A stretch of 64,000 nt of DNA from Cavenderia fasciculata (GCF_000203815.1 NW_004457708.1:992001-1056000); one strand, 5' to 3'. Shown: positions 10,634-22,879, counted from the stretch's first letter. Numbers and translations: made by a program. The notes: generated by a model from the letters alone, not told the origin.

Positions 10634-12413
10634 TTATCGATATTGTTTTAAAAGTTCTAAAATCTCGTAAAACCCATTGAATAATAGGTTATCATAATGT
10701 TTTTCAAAATCGATAGGTTCAAGGCACTTGTGAACCAATAGATAATGAACCACATCGTAATGAAGGACTTCTAATGCATGATGAGTACATCCTTCAGTAC
10801 GATTCAAATGTAAAAACTAAAAGATATAGAGGTAAAAAAATTATTAATATTATTTTTTCGACCAAATAAAATAATTATCCTACAAGGTAGACATACTTTA
10901 ACAATTTCTAGATGACCATCCTGTGCTGCCATATCCATAGCATTCCTTGAACATCCTTCAGTTCTATTATAATGTAAAAACTAGAAATCAAATAATGATT
11001 AACAAATCAGTTAATAAGATTATATATTTTTCTAAAAAATGAGTTTAATAAGATCGATACAAACTTTAACAAGGTCAATATTTCCACTCTGTGCAGCATT
11101 ATTCAAAGCATCAATTGAGCATCCTTCAGTACGATTAAAATGTAGAAACTAAAATCCATTTTAGTGGAATGGAGATAAAGGTTGGTGTTTAATATTATTG
11201 TTTTTAAAATAATTTTGTTAATTTATATACATACTCTAACAATTTCAAGATGTCCTTTCATTGCTGCCATATCCATTGCACGAGTCCAGAATTCCCAAGG
11301 TTGATTATAATGCTCGTGTAGGAAATGTATAGCATCCAAGTGTCCAAACCGTGCTGCAATGTTGATAGCTTCTTTTGTACATTTAGGTTTACAATGATGA
11401 TAAATGAATTTCATCATTTCAATGTTTCCCGTTATATGCTCATAGATACTATCTGAACATTCTTCTGTTCTATTTTCAACTAGAAACTAATAATAAAATA
11501 ATAAATATTTAATTAATTTTAATTATTTATCTATTTATTATGCCTTACCTTGACAATTTGAAAATTTTTTCTCATTGCTGCTTGATCCAATGCACAAGAG
11601 GTGGATCCTTCGGTACGATTAAAATGAAGGAATTGAATGATATCTAATCTGTCCATCATTACAGCTCTAGGAATAGCCTTTTTTGTACATCCCTCAGTAC
11701 GATGTTCATGAAGGAATTTAACAATGTCATAGGTAGCCGCCCTGTCCATAGCATCAGTTGTGCATCCCTCTGTTCGATTGAAATGTAACCATTTCACTAC
11801 ATCATAACGGCCGTTTTTTGCAGCTAGATCCATTGCAAGTTCACTACATCTATTGGCCTCTTTGTGATTATGAAAGAACTTTACAACATCAAGATTCCCA
11901 TATGACGCAGCTCTATCCATTGCACCATCATCCCATTCCATGGTCCTATGTAAATCAATAAACTTTATAATATCATTAATAATAAATAAATATTTCTAGA
12001 TAAATTTGGTTGGTTTCATAAATATATATACCTCTACTAATTCAAGGCTATGACCAACAGACCCATACATTCCATAGATAGAGAATCCTTTTTCATTAAA
12101 TGGATGAAGAAACTAAAGAAAGAAAGAAAGAAAGAAAAAAGAAGATTATTAATTATATTTATATTTATATTGTGTGTGGACCATAATATATATATACCTT
12201 TACAATCTTTTCATGACCACGGATTGCAGCAGTATCGATAACATCAGGTAAACACCTTTCAGTTCGATTATTATAAATGAATTGTAGAATATCGAAATTA
12301 CCTTTCTCACCAATAACTCTAGTCATAGTATTATCGTGTATTGATATATTGCTATTTAGAGAGGTTATCAATTGTATGATTGAAAGGTACCCATATTCCA
12401 TTGCATAGGCCAT
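10634..12413 (-). CDS. Ankyrin-like 'NRTEGC' repeat protein lacking the N-terminal module
   Basis: Seven exons on the minus strand: 12198-12413, 12032-12112, 11549-11962, 11235-11486, 11065-11148, 10897-10980 and 10634-10816. All junctions are phase 0, giving 437 residues. The protein is almost entirely FLHxNRTEGC-type repeats of 28 residues (helix-turn-helix units of ankyrin character, for example AMDRAASYGNLDVVKFFHNH). The introns fall immediately before FLH and after IVK. Unlike the genes at 20,669 and 52,808, it has no conserved N-terminal module: the reading frame is closed by a stop 18 bases upstream of the ATG, and no module sequence is found further up. It may be a 5'-truncated copy still open throughout, or a functional short form. 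Repeats of this kind usually mediate protein binding; the partner is unknown. Confidence 0.7.
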
Positions 12414-12949
12414 TGCAATGTGGTGAGTTGGCTAATATCTCTGGTCACATTAATATTGGGGTCAAAGAAAGACGCCGAGGAGGATTCCAAGCACTCTGAT
12501 CTTTTTTCGAAATTTAATTAAAAATTGATGATGATTAATAAAAACAAGAGAAGCATTAATATTAACAAGAGTAGTTAGTTAGTAAAGTTAGAAGTAGTAG
12601 AACTTGTTGGGGGTGGGGTAAATAAATACCCGTACGATATGAAACAGATACAACAATAAATTTGATTGTATTTGATCCACCATCATCATCATCGCCATCA
12701 TCACCAATTAATAATAATATCATTGTACATTTAAAAATTATATAAGAATCATCATCAGTCAGTATAGTAGTAGTAGTATTAGTATACTCTCTCTATCACA
12801 ATCACAAACTATCTGCGCTAAGATACGACGACCACCACCAATACGACGACAATCAGATTTGTACAAATAACAACCAGCAACATCATCATCATCATCATCA
12901 TCAACCACCAGAGAGAGAGATTGGTTAACAATATATTCACATAACCACA
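12414..12949. promoter_or_regulatory. Intergenic region with CAT repeats upstream of the FtsX-like gene
   Basis: About 535 bases between divergent starts. Two CAT/ATC microsatellite runs (near 12,680-12,700 and 12,882-12,903) and CA/CT-rich sequence are present. No gene is seen. It probably serves as the 5' leader and promoter of the permease gene. Confidence 0.35.
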
Positions 12950-13346
12950 ATGAGTACAACAAAGTAAGTGTCGACAACGTATACGAAAGAGAAGGAAGGA
13001 GAAATCCCCTTCTCTTACAATTATCTTATTTACTTATTATTATTATTATTAATATTCTTTATCAGAGTATTCAAATCAACTTCAATGAATGAAGTCAAAT
13101 TAGGAAGAATAGGTAAGAAAAGAATAGAAACATAAACACAAAAGGAGGAGGAGGAGGATAGATGAAAGATGTTTAAATATAGGGATATGCACTACACAAT
13201 CGTACACTCCTTGTTCATTGAGACGGAGGGGTCTCTTTGGCAATCTTTATTTTGCAGGTTGACGATTTTTCATTTGCGATTGCATAGACGACACATATAT
13301 CATCTTTTAAATCTTTCATCAATTCCAACCTACCAAATGAATAGTA

Positions 13347-13414
<68 letters not shown>

Positions 13415-16400
13415 TTATTATGATTTAAAGTTTAAATATTTATTAATGTTTTATTAAATTAATATATTTATTTTTAATAGGGACAGTTGGGGATAGTAGA
13501 AGATATCAAAAATTGACGGAAGTGGACCCGTCGATCATTGACGATGGAGATAGTGACGAAGATGACAGTGTGGGATATTACAAGCATGCCAAGGGCAATG
13601 AAGACTATGACTTTAGTTCGGTCAAAGGGACACTCACCTATTGTTACCATTTCCTTCGATACACTTTACTTGGTGATTTCCAAGTAGCCTTTAGATATGT
13701 TCACAAGAATTCAAAAAAGAATATTAAATCTTTGGTTCTTGGTTTATTAACTGTATTCCTTGTTGTATTATTTATAAGGTAAAAATAGAATAGAAAGAAT
13801 GAAATACATTATATATATAATTTATTAATATATTTATTTATTTGATTTAATTTTTTTTTAGTTTCTTACAAAATTTAATTCAAGCTTCACCAATTGTATT
13901 CTTGAAATTATCAGAGGATCAAACAGGAGAGTTGGATCTTATTTTAACAGGTGATCCATCAGCAATCATGGGGTCATCTGGCAACACATCTTTATTAAAT
14001 GCTGCTCCCACTTTTAATAATAATAATGGTAAAAATAGTACTGGAAAGAAGATTGGAAAAATGTTAAAATCATATACTTCTACTGCAGCAATGACACCAA
14101 CCGATATATTATCAACATTGAATAGTTTTGATATATCTAGCTTTTTTGTAAATTCTACATTGTTGACGAGTGCATTGGCAAATGCATCGACTGTACATGG
14201 CGTGGCGCCGAGATGGCTGTCGTTGGGTGATATACAGTCGGATGCGAATCACACGATGGAGTCATCGTTGATTTTGTTGGTGATGAATACGACGTTGGAG
14301 AAGCATCTCGGGCTGGGTAGAGGATGGACGCTGCCACCACTTGTGGGCAACCAGACGTACATTACTAGTGCGTTTCTGCGTAGAATCCAGACACCGGCCA
14401 ACGAGAATGCCGTGGTTAACATGCACGTTGACTTTGTCGATGTGATGCAGAGACTGGGATCCAACGCAATCCCGAGCAAGACAGACTTCCAATCGATGAT
14501 TGCCAACTTGATTGGCGAACCGTTGCCCGAGCAGGTCAATGTGTCGCAGGCGATTGCATGGCTCAACGCGACGAATCCAGACTTGGTCGTGTCGATTATG
14601 GAGTTGTTGGGAGACGCGATTTCGGCGGACGGTTCGATGCTGTATCCACCCGAGCTCGTCAATAATCTGTACGATGCGATGCGGTTGGCATTGGTGATTG
14701 ACAAGCAGCTCGTAGTCGCCGGCGGTATAGATAACCCGGGCGGCAAGTATCCGACGATGTTGGGTAACGTGGCAGTGCTCGAGAGCGAGTTTGTGGACGC
14801 GGTCATCCGCGAGCGTCTCACCAACATGTCCAACTACCTCGCGCAGAATCTGACGCTGATCGAGACGATGCTCGAGTTTGCGCTGCCGATTGTCGCGCCA
14901 GACATTAACGCGACGGCAATCGTTGCGGTGCTCGACCAGATATCGGCCAAGATGACTTCGTTGGCCAGCAACTTTAAACTCAACGACTATTCCATGTCGC
15001 CGGTCATCATGCTCGAGGATCGTGTAAAGATATACACTGCAGCATCAGAGGTGATGGATAAAGGAATGATCGCGTTTACCAACCAAGTGTCGACGATGAT
15101 TGGGTACAACTACCCGGCCATTTACACGACTCCCTTGGTTGCTACCATCAACCTGTTTAAATACACCAAGTTGTCACTCGACCAAGTATTCAACTGCGTC
15201 GCTGCAGTACTGCTCGTACTCGGCGCACTCATGATCTACAGTCTTTTGCTGAGTGACGTCGAAGGTAAAACATTTGAATATGGTATGTTGCGTGCACAAG
15301 GTCTGCGTCACTACGCGCTCATCATCCTGCTCATCACACAGGCCGTCTACTTTAGTGTGCCGGGTATCATCCTGGGTCTGTTTATGGGGTGGGTATTTTT
15401 CGCAATCGTTGCACACTTTGTGTACGCGTTTGTCATCCTCCCCGTCAACCTCACCTACTACCCCGTCTCGATCGTCTCTGGTGTATTTATGGGTTTCTTT
15501 ATCCCCATTATCGCCAATATCGCCCCCATCCAGCGTGCACTGTCGCGTACTCTGCGTGACGCGCTCGATGTCTACCACCAAGTCAAAAACGAGACAATGG
15601 TCAAGATTATGAAGTTGGAAGAGGTTGGCATCGACTTGCTGCAGACACTGCTGGCTGTGCTCGCTGTCGGCGTGGGGTTCACCGTCTACTACCTCATCCC
15701 ATACGCATTCACGTTTTACAACTTTAGTTTGTTTTTCGGCATCCTCACAGCCATCCTTTTAGGCATGTTGTTTGGGTTGTCGATGCTTGCGCAGGCCGTC
15801 CAGCCACTGATCGAGCGTGCCATCTTGTTTGTGCTCGTGTGGGGACCGGACCGTATGTCATTGTACCAATTGGTCCGCAAGAACTTGTATGCACATTCGA
15901 GTAGAAATGCCAAGACTGCCACGATGTTTACTATCTGTCTGACATTTATCATCTTTACGGGATGTGTGTTCCGTCTGCAAGGATACAATATCCAGCAGCT
16001 CACTCGACTTGGTGTAGGGTCGGATATTGCTATTTTGGCAACATCCATCAAAGACCCGATTCCAGAGGCACAAATCACAGCGTTCCTCAACTCGGATATG
16101 GCCAACAACAGCAACTCGATTATCGCGGGCTATACAACCGTCACATTCCCGCTCAACAAGGTGCTCAATATCCAAAGCACGCATCTGCGGACACTGGCCA
16201 ATTACCCCGACTACACCGTGCGTGTCTATGGCATGGACAAGAACTTCCTCGACAATTCGTATCTTGCGTTCTATGACGTGACGGAGAAATCGTCTTCCCT
16301 CGACTTCCCCTCGATTCCAACATCTGATTTAACAACCAAGAAAAAGAATGTACCCGATGTCATTGAGAGTTTGTATACCAATGCGCGTAAAGATTTGATT

Positions 16401-17393
16401 TCACTCGACGGCGACTCGATTGTCGCGCCGCCCGCAGTGCAGTCGTACCGTGTGTCCATGTACAATACGAGTTGGGTCAGTGGGGACTCTCCGCTCGCCG
16501 TAGCATACCGCAGCTTCAACAACAGCTACATCTACCGCAACTACACTGACATGGTCATGTCGGAAGCATTCCGTCAGGCGTGTGGAGCAGACACCCAAAC
16601 GCCATTCAATTTCTACGTGCGCTTTAAAGGAAAGATCGACTCGTTGTCACAACTCAACCTGCTTGCCAAGCCACAGGCAATGGTCGAGATGTTCCCCTCA
16701 TTCCTCTTTTCAGCGTACGGTGCCATGGCTACCAGCTCGCCTGTCCTCCTCTCCAACGACCAATTCCAAGAGATTATGCAGTGGGTTGTCTCCTTTTCAA
16801 ATGACACGACCGTCCAAATGCCAGACACTATACCAAAATCCAAACTATTGATTAGACTCAAAGAGCAGGATGCTCCACAACTTGACCGCGAGTATATCAT
16901 CAATGGCATTAAAAACTTTATCAAAACTGATGATATCCAAGTGATTGACACTCAATTCTTGCTTGGTATGACTGATACTGCCGTATTGTTACTCGATATC
17001 TTTTTCTACACCGTGTCAGGTGCAGCCATTGCACTTTGCTTTTTCATGCTTTGGATTTCGTTTAGTGCCAACATTCACGAAAACTCTTGGGAGTTTGGTG
17101 TGTTGCGTGCTATTGGTCTCACCAGTTTCCAAGTGACACGTATCTATATCTACGAAGCACTTGTACTCATCTTTTCATCGGTCATTCTCGGGCTCCTCAT
17201 TGGTCTCGGTATTGCCATCACACTGACTCTCCAATTCGACCTCTTTACCCAACTCCCATTCTCGTTCCAATTCCCATACGCCCTCTTCTTTGGTGTACTG
17301 TCAGCCTCCATCCTCATTGCCATTGGAGTTTCATATCAATCCTCTAAAGAATATAGAACAAGACAAATTGCTTCTGTATTAAAAGGAAAGTAA
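12950..17393 (+). CDS. FtsX/MacB-type (ABC3) permease-like membrane protein
   Basis: Four exons: 12950-12963, 13066-13112, 13481-13778 and 13862-17393, giving 1,296 residues. An acidic N-terminal cytosolic segment leads to a first membrane helix (about residues 100-118, LVLGLLTVFLVVLF). A long extracytosolic domain rich in N-glycosylation sites follows. Then come an FtsX-type cluster of helices (about 555-680, with the typical GMLRAQGLRHYALII cytosolic loop), two further helices to about 775, one near 805, a second extracytosolic domain, and a final FtsX-type cluster (about 1,160-1,280, with EFGVLRAIGLTSFQVTRIYI). The duplicated FtsX pattern is that of ABC3 permeases such as LolC/MacB, which in bacteria move lipoproteins or substrates using a separate ATPase. 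The eukaryotic role is unknown. Exons 1-3 are tiny or AT-rich, while the main exon has GC-rich codons. Confidence 0.8.
13349..13409. repeat. (AG)n microsatellite inside an intron
   Basis: About 30 uninterrupted AG dinucleotides lie inside the second intron (13113-13480) of the FtsX-like gene. The tract makes a spurious Arg/Glu open frame. Its length is expected to vary between strains. Confidence 0.95.
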
Positions 17394-18581
17394 ATCAAAA
17401 TAAATAAATAAATAAATAATAATAATTATAATCTAAATAATAATAAATAAATCTAATAAATAATAATAATAATAACTCATTAATTATCCCAATGTAAAGA
17501 TAGGATAGAGGACAGGAGAGGATAGATATAAAAGGCAATGGATTGGGTGAGATGAGATTGCGTTCCTAAAAACTGATTTGTTTTTTTTTTTTATTTAGCT
17601 TTTGTGGAACGAGAGACCATGGGAAAGGGAATGAGTTTGGGTGGTGCTTGATCACTTTGGTTATCCGAATCATCGAATTTTGTGTGTAGTTTAAACAACC
17701 AAGCAAACAAGCAAACAAGATCCATCCCATCCTACTCTTCAACACAACACATCATCTTTGCAAAGATTACTATACTAAATTACTAATTACATCAATTAAA
17801 GTTAATTAGTTTTATTAAAGAAAGAAAACTAAACAGAGTCAATCAGATCAGATATTAAATCAAAACACAGTTCTAAAGATTAATCATCAACCCATCGACC
17901 GACCACCCACTCCCCATCCCACTCCCAACTCACACAGCCAAACCCTAAACAAACTTCTTCATCAACCCCCATTTTTATCTCCCTCTCTTCCACAGTTTTA
18001 AAAAAGAAAAGGAGCTAAAAATATATATATAATAACGAGCCGGCTCTCAACAAACAATCAATCAATCAAGTTAACAAGCAAACAAACAAAAGTAAAGAAG
18101 AATTGAATTCATTCATTCATTCATTCTTATCTTACATCATCATCTTGTCATCAAGTATATAGTTTGTTAAACGAGAGATTAGTTAGTCTATAGATACAAT
18201 AATAACAAACAAAATAACAACAAGTAGTAGACAAGAGACAGAGAGAGACAGAGAGAGACAGAGAGAGAAAGATAGAGGAAAAAGTTTTGCGCGACAAGAT
18301 CAAGATAATTATCACAAGAAACAAACAGCAAAGCGGCACAAAACACGTAATTTTTATATATACAATAACTATCAATATCTTGTTGTTGGTTTTTTCGTAA
18401 CATAATCGAATCGTCAACAAGCAAAGCAAAGCATAGCATAGCAAAGCAAAGGATAGTCTACTATTTATAGAAGTCAATATATATATAGTCTACTATTGCA
18501 TATTATTTATATATATATAACAGTATTAATAATAATAATATATAATAATAATAATTATATAATATATCAATCAATCGAAAC
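17394..18581. other. Intergenic region upstream of MDM12, no gene seen
   Basis: About 1.2 kb without a convincing coding frame. It begins with AAT/AATA repeats (17,400-17,470). A mixed-composition part at 17,490-17,720 has a 13-T run. CA/CCC-rich stretches lie at 17,880-17,990. ATTC tandem repeats lie near 18,107-18,127, a threefold GAGACAGA repeat near 18,233-18,270, and AAGCAAAGCATAGC repeats near 18,418-18,450. The last 100 bases before the MDM12 ATG are TA-rich. It probably holds the MDM12 promoter and long leader. Confidence 0.5.
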
Positions 18582-19671
18582 ATGTCATTCAAACTAACTT
18601 GGGGACCATTCGATGAAGAGTTTTACAACAATATCAAGACGGGATTGACAAAGACCTTGAATGCAGGTCCACCAATACCAAACATAGTCGATCAATTGGC
18701 GGTACATGATTTTCATTTAGGTGATAAGGTAAGCAAAGCAAAGCAAACAAATATAATATATATATATATATATATATATAGTCGATATTTATGACTTGGA
18801 TGACTTATAATAATAATACTTTCTTTAGCCACCACAATTAGAATTAAAACAAGTTGCAGATGCATCAAAAGAAAAATTTAAATTCATATTTCATGTCAAT
18901 TATAGAGGCAATGGATTGTTGGAGCTACGTACCAAGGTGCAAGCCAATCCAGTCTATTTGGGTACATCGATAGCATTGACGAGACATGAGAAACAGTTGT
19001 TGCAGCAACTCAATATCGGGTCGGCATCCAACCCACACATCATGCCTCTGTCTATCATCATCACCGACATTGTGTTTGACGGTGAGTTGACTGTAGCACT
19101 CGTCAACAACAAGTCGATCGAGGCGTCGTTTACAACCGACCCTTTGAAACAGGTTAATATCAAAACATCGTTTGACGAGTTCCCAGCCGTCGCCAACTTT
19201 ATCAAGTCTCTTGTAGACACTCAACTCCGTAATTTTATCATGAAGGATTTCCCAACCATCGTATCTTCCATCACTGTACCATCTCCATCTTCTCCCAATT
19301 TAACTTCAGCTCAATCAATGAATAGTATATCAATTAATCAAAATAATCAAAATAATCAAAATCAAAATAATAATTTAAATAATAGTAGTAATAATATAAA
19401 TAGTAATAATAATAATAGTAATAATAGTAGTAGTAGTAATAATAATAGTAGTGGGGCAACAAATAATAATAATAATAATGTGAATAATGTGAATAATCAA
19501 CAATTTTTTAATCAAACAGGCTTAAGTTTTAATTTTAATAATGGAAATGCTCCAGATGAAAATCAACATCAACAACAACAACAGCAACAATTGCAATACC
19601 AACAAACTGCCAAACTCCGACAACAACAAAAGAAAAAGAATATTGAACAAGCTGCTTTATTTATTAATTAA
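18582..19671 (+). CDS. mdm12: MDM12-like ERMES subunit (SMP-domain lipid-transfer protein)
   Basis: Two exons, 18582-18728 and 18829-19671 (phase 0), give 329 residues. The N-terminus (MSFKLTWG, then VDQLAVHDFHLGDKPPQLEL) has the start and the 'DFxLG..PP.LxLKxV.D' pattern of MDM12. The SMP fold continues to about residue 225, with FKFIFHVNYRGNGLLELRTK and PLSIIITDIVFDGELTVAL, and ends in FDEFPAVANFIKSLVDTQLR. MDM12 bridges Mmm1 in the ER and Mdm34 in the mitochondrial outer membrane and transfers phospholipids at ER-mitochondria contacts. After residue 225 comes an Asn-rich and then Gln-rich tail that looks lineage-specific. There are no breaks in the frame. Confidence 0.85.
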
Positions 19672-19897
19672 TTAAATTTGGTATAACAATATTTATTTAT
19701 TTATAACAACTCAACTCAACTCAATTCAAAACAAACTTTAAATATATTTATTTATCATCATCGTCCAACACGAACCGAACTCCTCCTCATGGTCAATAAT
19801 AATATATATACATGGAATATTCGAACGAAACGAATCGCATGGGATAATAATATAATATACTTTTTCAACATCAATAATAAATTTTGATGATATCTTT

Positions 19898-19946
19898 TCA
19901 AACAAACAAACAAACAAACAAACAAACAAACAAACAAACAAACAAA
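19898..19946. repeat. (AAAC)n microsatellite
   Basis: About twelve tandem AAAC units between MDM12 and the small gene on the opposite strand. On the minus strand it creates a spurious Cys-Leu-Phe-Val repeat. The rest of 19,672-20,118 is AT-rich. A short coding-like stretch ends near 20,157 on the plus strand, but I could not give it a start or a consistent exon. Confidence 0.9.
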
Positions 19947-20118
19947 TACATACACACATACATATATATATTCTATATATTTCTAATTCATTTCCACCTT
20001 TTGAAAGATATTTTATTAATTGGTGATCCAGCTGTTGATCCAAACAACAAGTAAGAGAGGCCAAGAGAGCAACTTCCTTTTCAAATTATGAAGCCATGTA
20101 CATCATCAATCAGTACAT

Positions 20119-20482
20119 TTACGATTTGTTCATACTCAAAAATGAGACAAGAGAATGATTATCTTCTTTAACTTTGTATTGTTGAAGCCATTCATTTTCT
20201 TGTCTCTTTTTTTGGCAAACGAATCCAGATTCTCTGGGTATCTGACTTTTTCCTTTCGTTGTTGTTTCATCTTGTAATCTCTCAGCGTTGTTGATAATCC
20301 AATAGGGTATTTTACTCAGTTGTAAAACAATCCTATCTCTTGAGTAAATTATAATTATATTATTATCTATATATATATATATGTATAGAGTTACAAACAT
20401 AAAAATAATGAATGGAAGGGATCACACCAACCAAATTAAATTTTCCTAGTACCACCAACCTATACAAAGATATCTCTTTCAT
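20119..20482 (-). CDS. Small unknown protein, 80 residues, two exons
   Basis: Not recognised. Exon 1 is 20460-20482 (MKEISLY plus part of a codon) and exon 2 is 20119-20338, joined in phase 2 across a GTTGGT..AAG intron to give 80 residues. The joined protein is helical and charged (SLYRDRIVLQLSK, then NNAERLQDETTTKGKSQIP, then CQKKRQENEWLQQYK) and free of the low-complexity runs that fill non-coding DNA here. The frame stays open upstream of the ATG for a further 29 codons without another ATG, so the start may be wrong. Size and the N-terminal L-Y-R could fit a small mitochondrial LYR-type protein, but that is a guess. It lies head-to-head with the ankyrin-like gene at 20,669. Confidence 0.4.
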
Positions 20483-20668
20483 TCTTTTTCGAAATTGAAC
20501 AAAAGATATTTTAGATGATGTTCTTTTTGACTTTGGTATCTTAATCTTTACCAAACGACTTTCAAATGATAAAGTAGCGTATCTCTTAACTTACTGTATT
20601 TGTTTGTTCTAAACAAAATACTATTCTATATTCTATATTCTATATCTATCTATATTATTCTATTATTA

Positions 20669-22879
20669 ATGGCTATAACATTTAAAAGTATATTTAAAGT
20701 TTATTATATTAGACAAACTATTTTCAAACAAGTTGAAGAGATACACAAGATTGAAAATGGTAAAACTAGAGAATTATCATTAAAAGGAAGAGATATAATT
20801 GATCTACCTTTACTTGGTATGATCACTCTTTATGCAATGCCATGGTGTTTTGTTAAACATTATCTGCCGGCTAGAGAGACACTATTGGTTGAAAGAAGGA
20901 ATCGTATTATTTCAGATTATTGTGCTCATCAAAATGCAACGTTGGATACACTCCAACATCTATTGGAATGGTCACCAGACTTTGATGCATCGGGGGCAGG
21001 TGGTCTAATTGCATCGACAACAAAGTATGGAAAGTTTGATATTGTAAAGTACCTTTTAGAGAAATACGACAACTTGGATATGAAATTTGCAAAGGATACA
21101 GCTGCTAAACTCGGACATGTATCAATCATGGAATTACTCGATTCCTATCCAAATACAGGTGAATACCAAGATAATTCTTTAGAAGGGGCTGCTAAAAATG
21201 GACATTTAGATTCGGTTGTTTATTTACACAAGATGGGTCATCCAACAAACTCAAAAGCTCTCTTTCTTGCCGCTCAACATGGTCATCTTGAAGTTGTCAA
21301 GGTATGTAAACAATAACATACAATGATACAAAATATATATATATATTGACTTTAAAAGTTCATTCAAAATTAGTTTATTCATTTTAATCATAAAGAAACT
21401 ATCTTTAGGGTAAATCCAATGGATCAAGCCGCTGAAAAAGGGTATCTTGAAATTGTTGAAGTATGTTTGTTTGTTTATAAACACAATTTTCTTAGAGAAA
21501 AATACTTATTGATTTAATATTGTATAGTTTTTACATAATCATCATAAAAAGGGATGTACTCCACGGGCAATGGATCTAGCTGCATGGTTTGGCCATTTTG
21601 AAGTAGTCAAGGTATGTTTAAAATATATTTTTAATATTAATTAATCACATCCATATCATATATCTAACCAACAAATCTATTTCTATTTTTTTTGTAGTTT
21701 TTACATTATAATAGAACTGAAGGATGCTCGACTCAAGCAATGAATAGAGCCACCACATTGGAAATCCTTCAATTTCTTCATGAAAATCGTACAGAGGGGT
21801 GCTCGCATGCTGCTATGGATCGTGCTGCCATGTATGGGGATTTTGAAATGGTTAAATTCCTTCATTTTAATAGAACCGAGGGTTGTAGTACTGATGCCAT
21901 GAATTTAGCAGCAAAAAAAGGTTATTTGGAGATTGTAAAAGTTGGTATCATAATATAATAATTATCTTTTCTCTCTTCTTTCTAACACCCTATCTATCTC
22001 TAGTTTTTACATTTAAATAGAACAGAAAAATGGTCAGACCATATTTTAGACAATGCAATTCAAAGTGAAGATCTAGAGTTGGTAGAATATATTTATGAAA
22101 ACTTTGATGATGATTGTATAAATGGAATTACAGCAGAAGGAGTTGAATATGCTGCTATGAACGGGTCTTTGGATATAATCGAATTTTTACATCAAGAATA
22201 TCCAACCGCTGATATTTGGACCCCTAAAGCCATCGATTGTGCGGCAAAAAAGGGCCACCTGGACATTGTAGAGGTAAATTAAAATACACACCAGCCAACT
22301 ATTTATTTTCTATTTATTATTTACTTATATTACTTTATCTATTCCTATATTTTAGTTTTTACATGATAATAGAAGTGAAGGAAGTACATCCAATGCTTTA
22401 GATAAAGCTGCCGAGAATGGATTTTTGGAAATAGTAGAATTTCTTCACAAGAATCAAAGCGGTGGATGCACAATTTCTGCGATGGATATGGCAGCAAGTA
22501 ATAGTCATTTGGATATAGTAAAGGTATACAATATGAATGAACAAATACATGGAATATTTATTAATTTATTTATTTATTTATTTATTTTTAGTTTTTACAT
22601 TATAATCGTACAGAGGGATGCTCGACCATTGCGATGGATGGTGCAGTTCGAAAATGTGATCTACCAACAATTGAATTCCTTCACAAGAATCGTACAGAAG
22701 GCTGTACCTCCCTCGCTCTTTACACATATGGAGGTAAATCCAGACACACTGAAATCATTGAAGTCTTTCAATATCTTTTCAAGCACAACTTGCTAGATAA
22801 AGAAATCATTGCTGCAGACCCAAGAATTAAAAGCTTTCATCGTTATAATTATGAAGTTTTACATGCAATTAATAATTAA
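20669..22879 (+). CDS. Ankyrin-like 'NRTEGC' repeat protein, full architecture
   Basis: Seven exons, all phase 0: 20669-21301, 21374-21460, 21528-21611, 21698-21940, 22004-22273, 22356-22523 and 22592-22879, giving 590 residues. Residues 1 to about 110 are the family's N-terminal module (YYIRQTIFKQVEEI, then LSLKGRDIIDLPLLGMITL, then YAMPWCFVKHYLP). A transition follows (HQNATLDTLQHLLEW), then two or three ankyrin-like units in the same exon (KYGKFDIVKYLLEK, AAKNGHLDSVVYLHKMG). Exons 2-7 hold one to three FLHxNRTEGC units each. In exon 2 the acceptor at 21,373 is chosen because an earlier AG would bring in a stop. Repeats of this kind normally bind proteins. The N-terminal module is dictyostelid-specific as far as I know, and its function is unknown. 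Intact. Confidence 0.8.

Noticed and set aside
11223-12413. Several independent small genes on the minus strand
   Set aside because: They are exons of one ankyrin-like gene joined by phase-0 introns with good splice sites.
12681-12905. CAT/ATC repeats as a possible CRISPR-like or minisatellite array
   Set aside because: Plain trinucleotide microsatellites without spacers; no CRISPR array is expected or seen in this eukaryotic DNA.
13169-13423. 84-codon frame ending in poly Arg-Glu
   Set aside because: Translation of the intronic AG microsatellite and flanking intron.
14155-17347. Antisense and alternate-frame open frames over the permease exon
   Set aside because: Shadows of a GC-rich coding exon, with no start context or family match.
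18151-18477. 108-codon minus-strand frame upstream of MDM12
   Set aside because: Composed of Leu/Ser/Tyr from AGAC and AAGC repeats; simple-sequence translation.
19738-20064. Frames with repeated Cys-Leu-Phe-Val on the minus strand
   Set aside because: Translation of the AAAC microsatellite.
19990-20157. Coding-like stretch on the plus strand ending NETRE-stop after NYEAMYIINQYIYDLF
   Set aside because: No ATG, acceptor or continuous upstream frame could be found, and the opposite strand is also open there; evidence is too weak for a feature.
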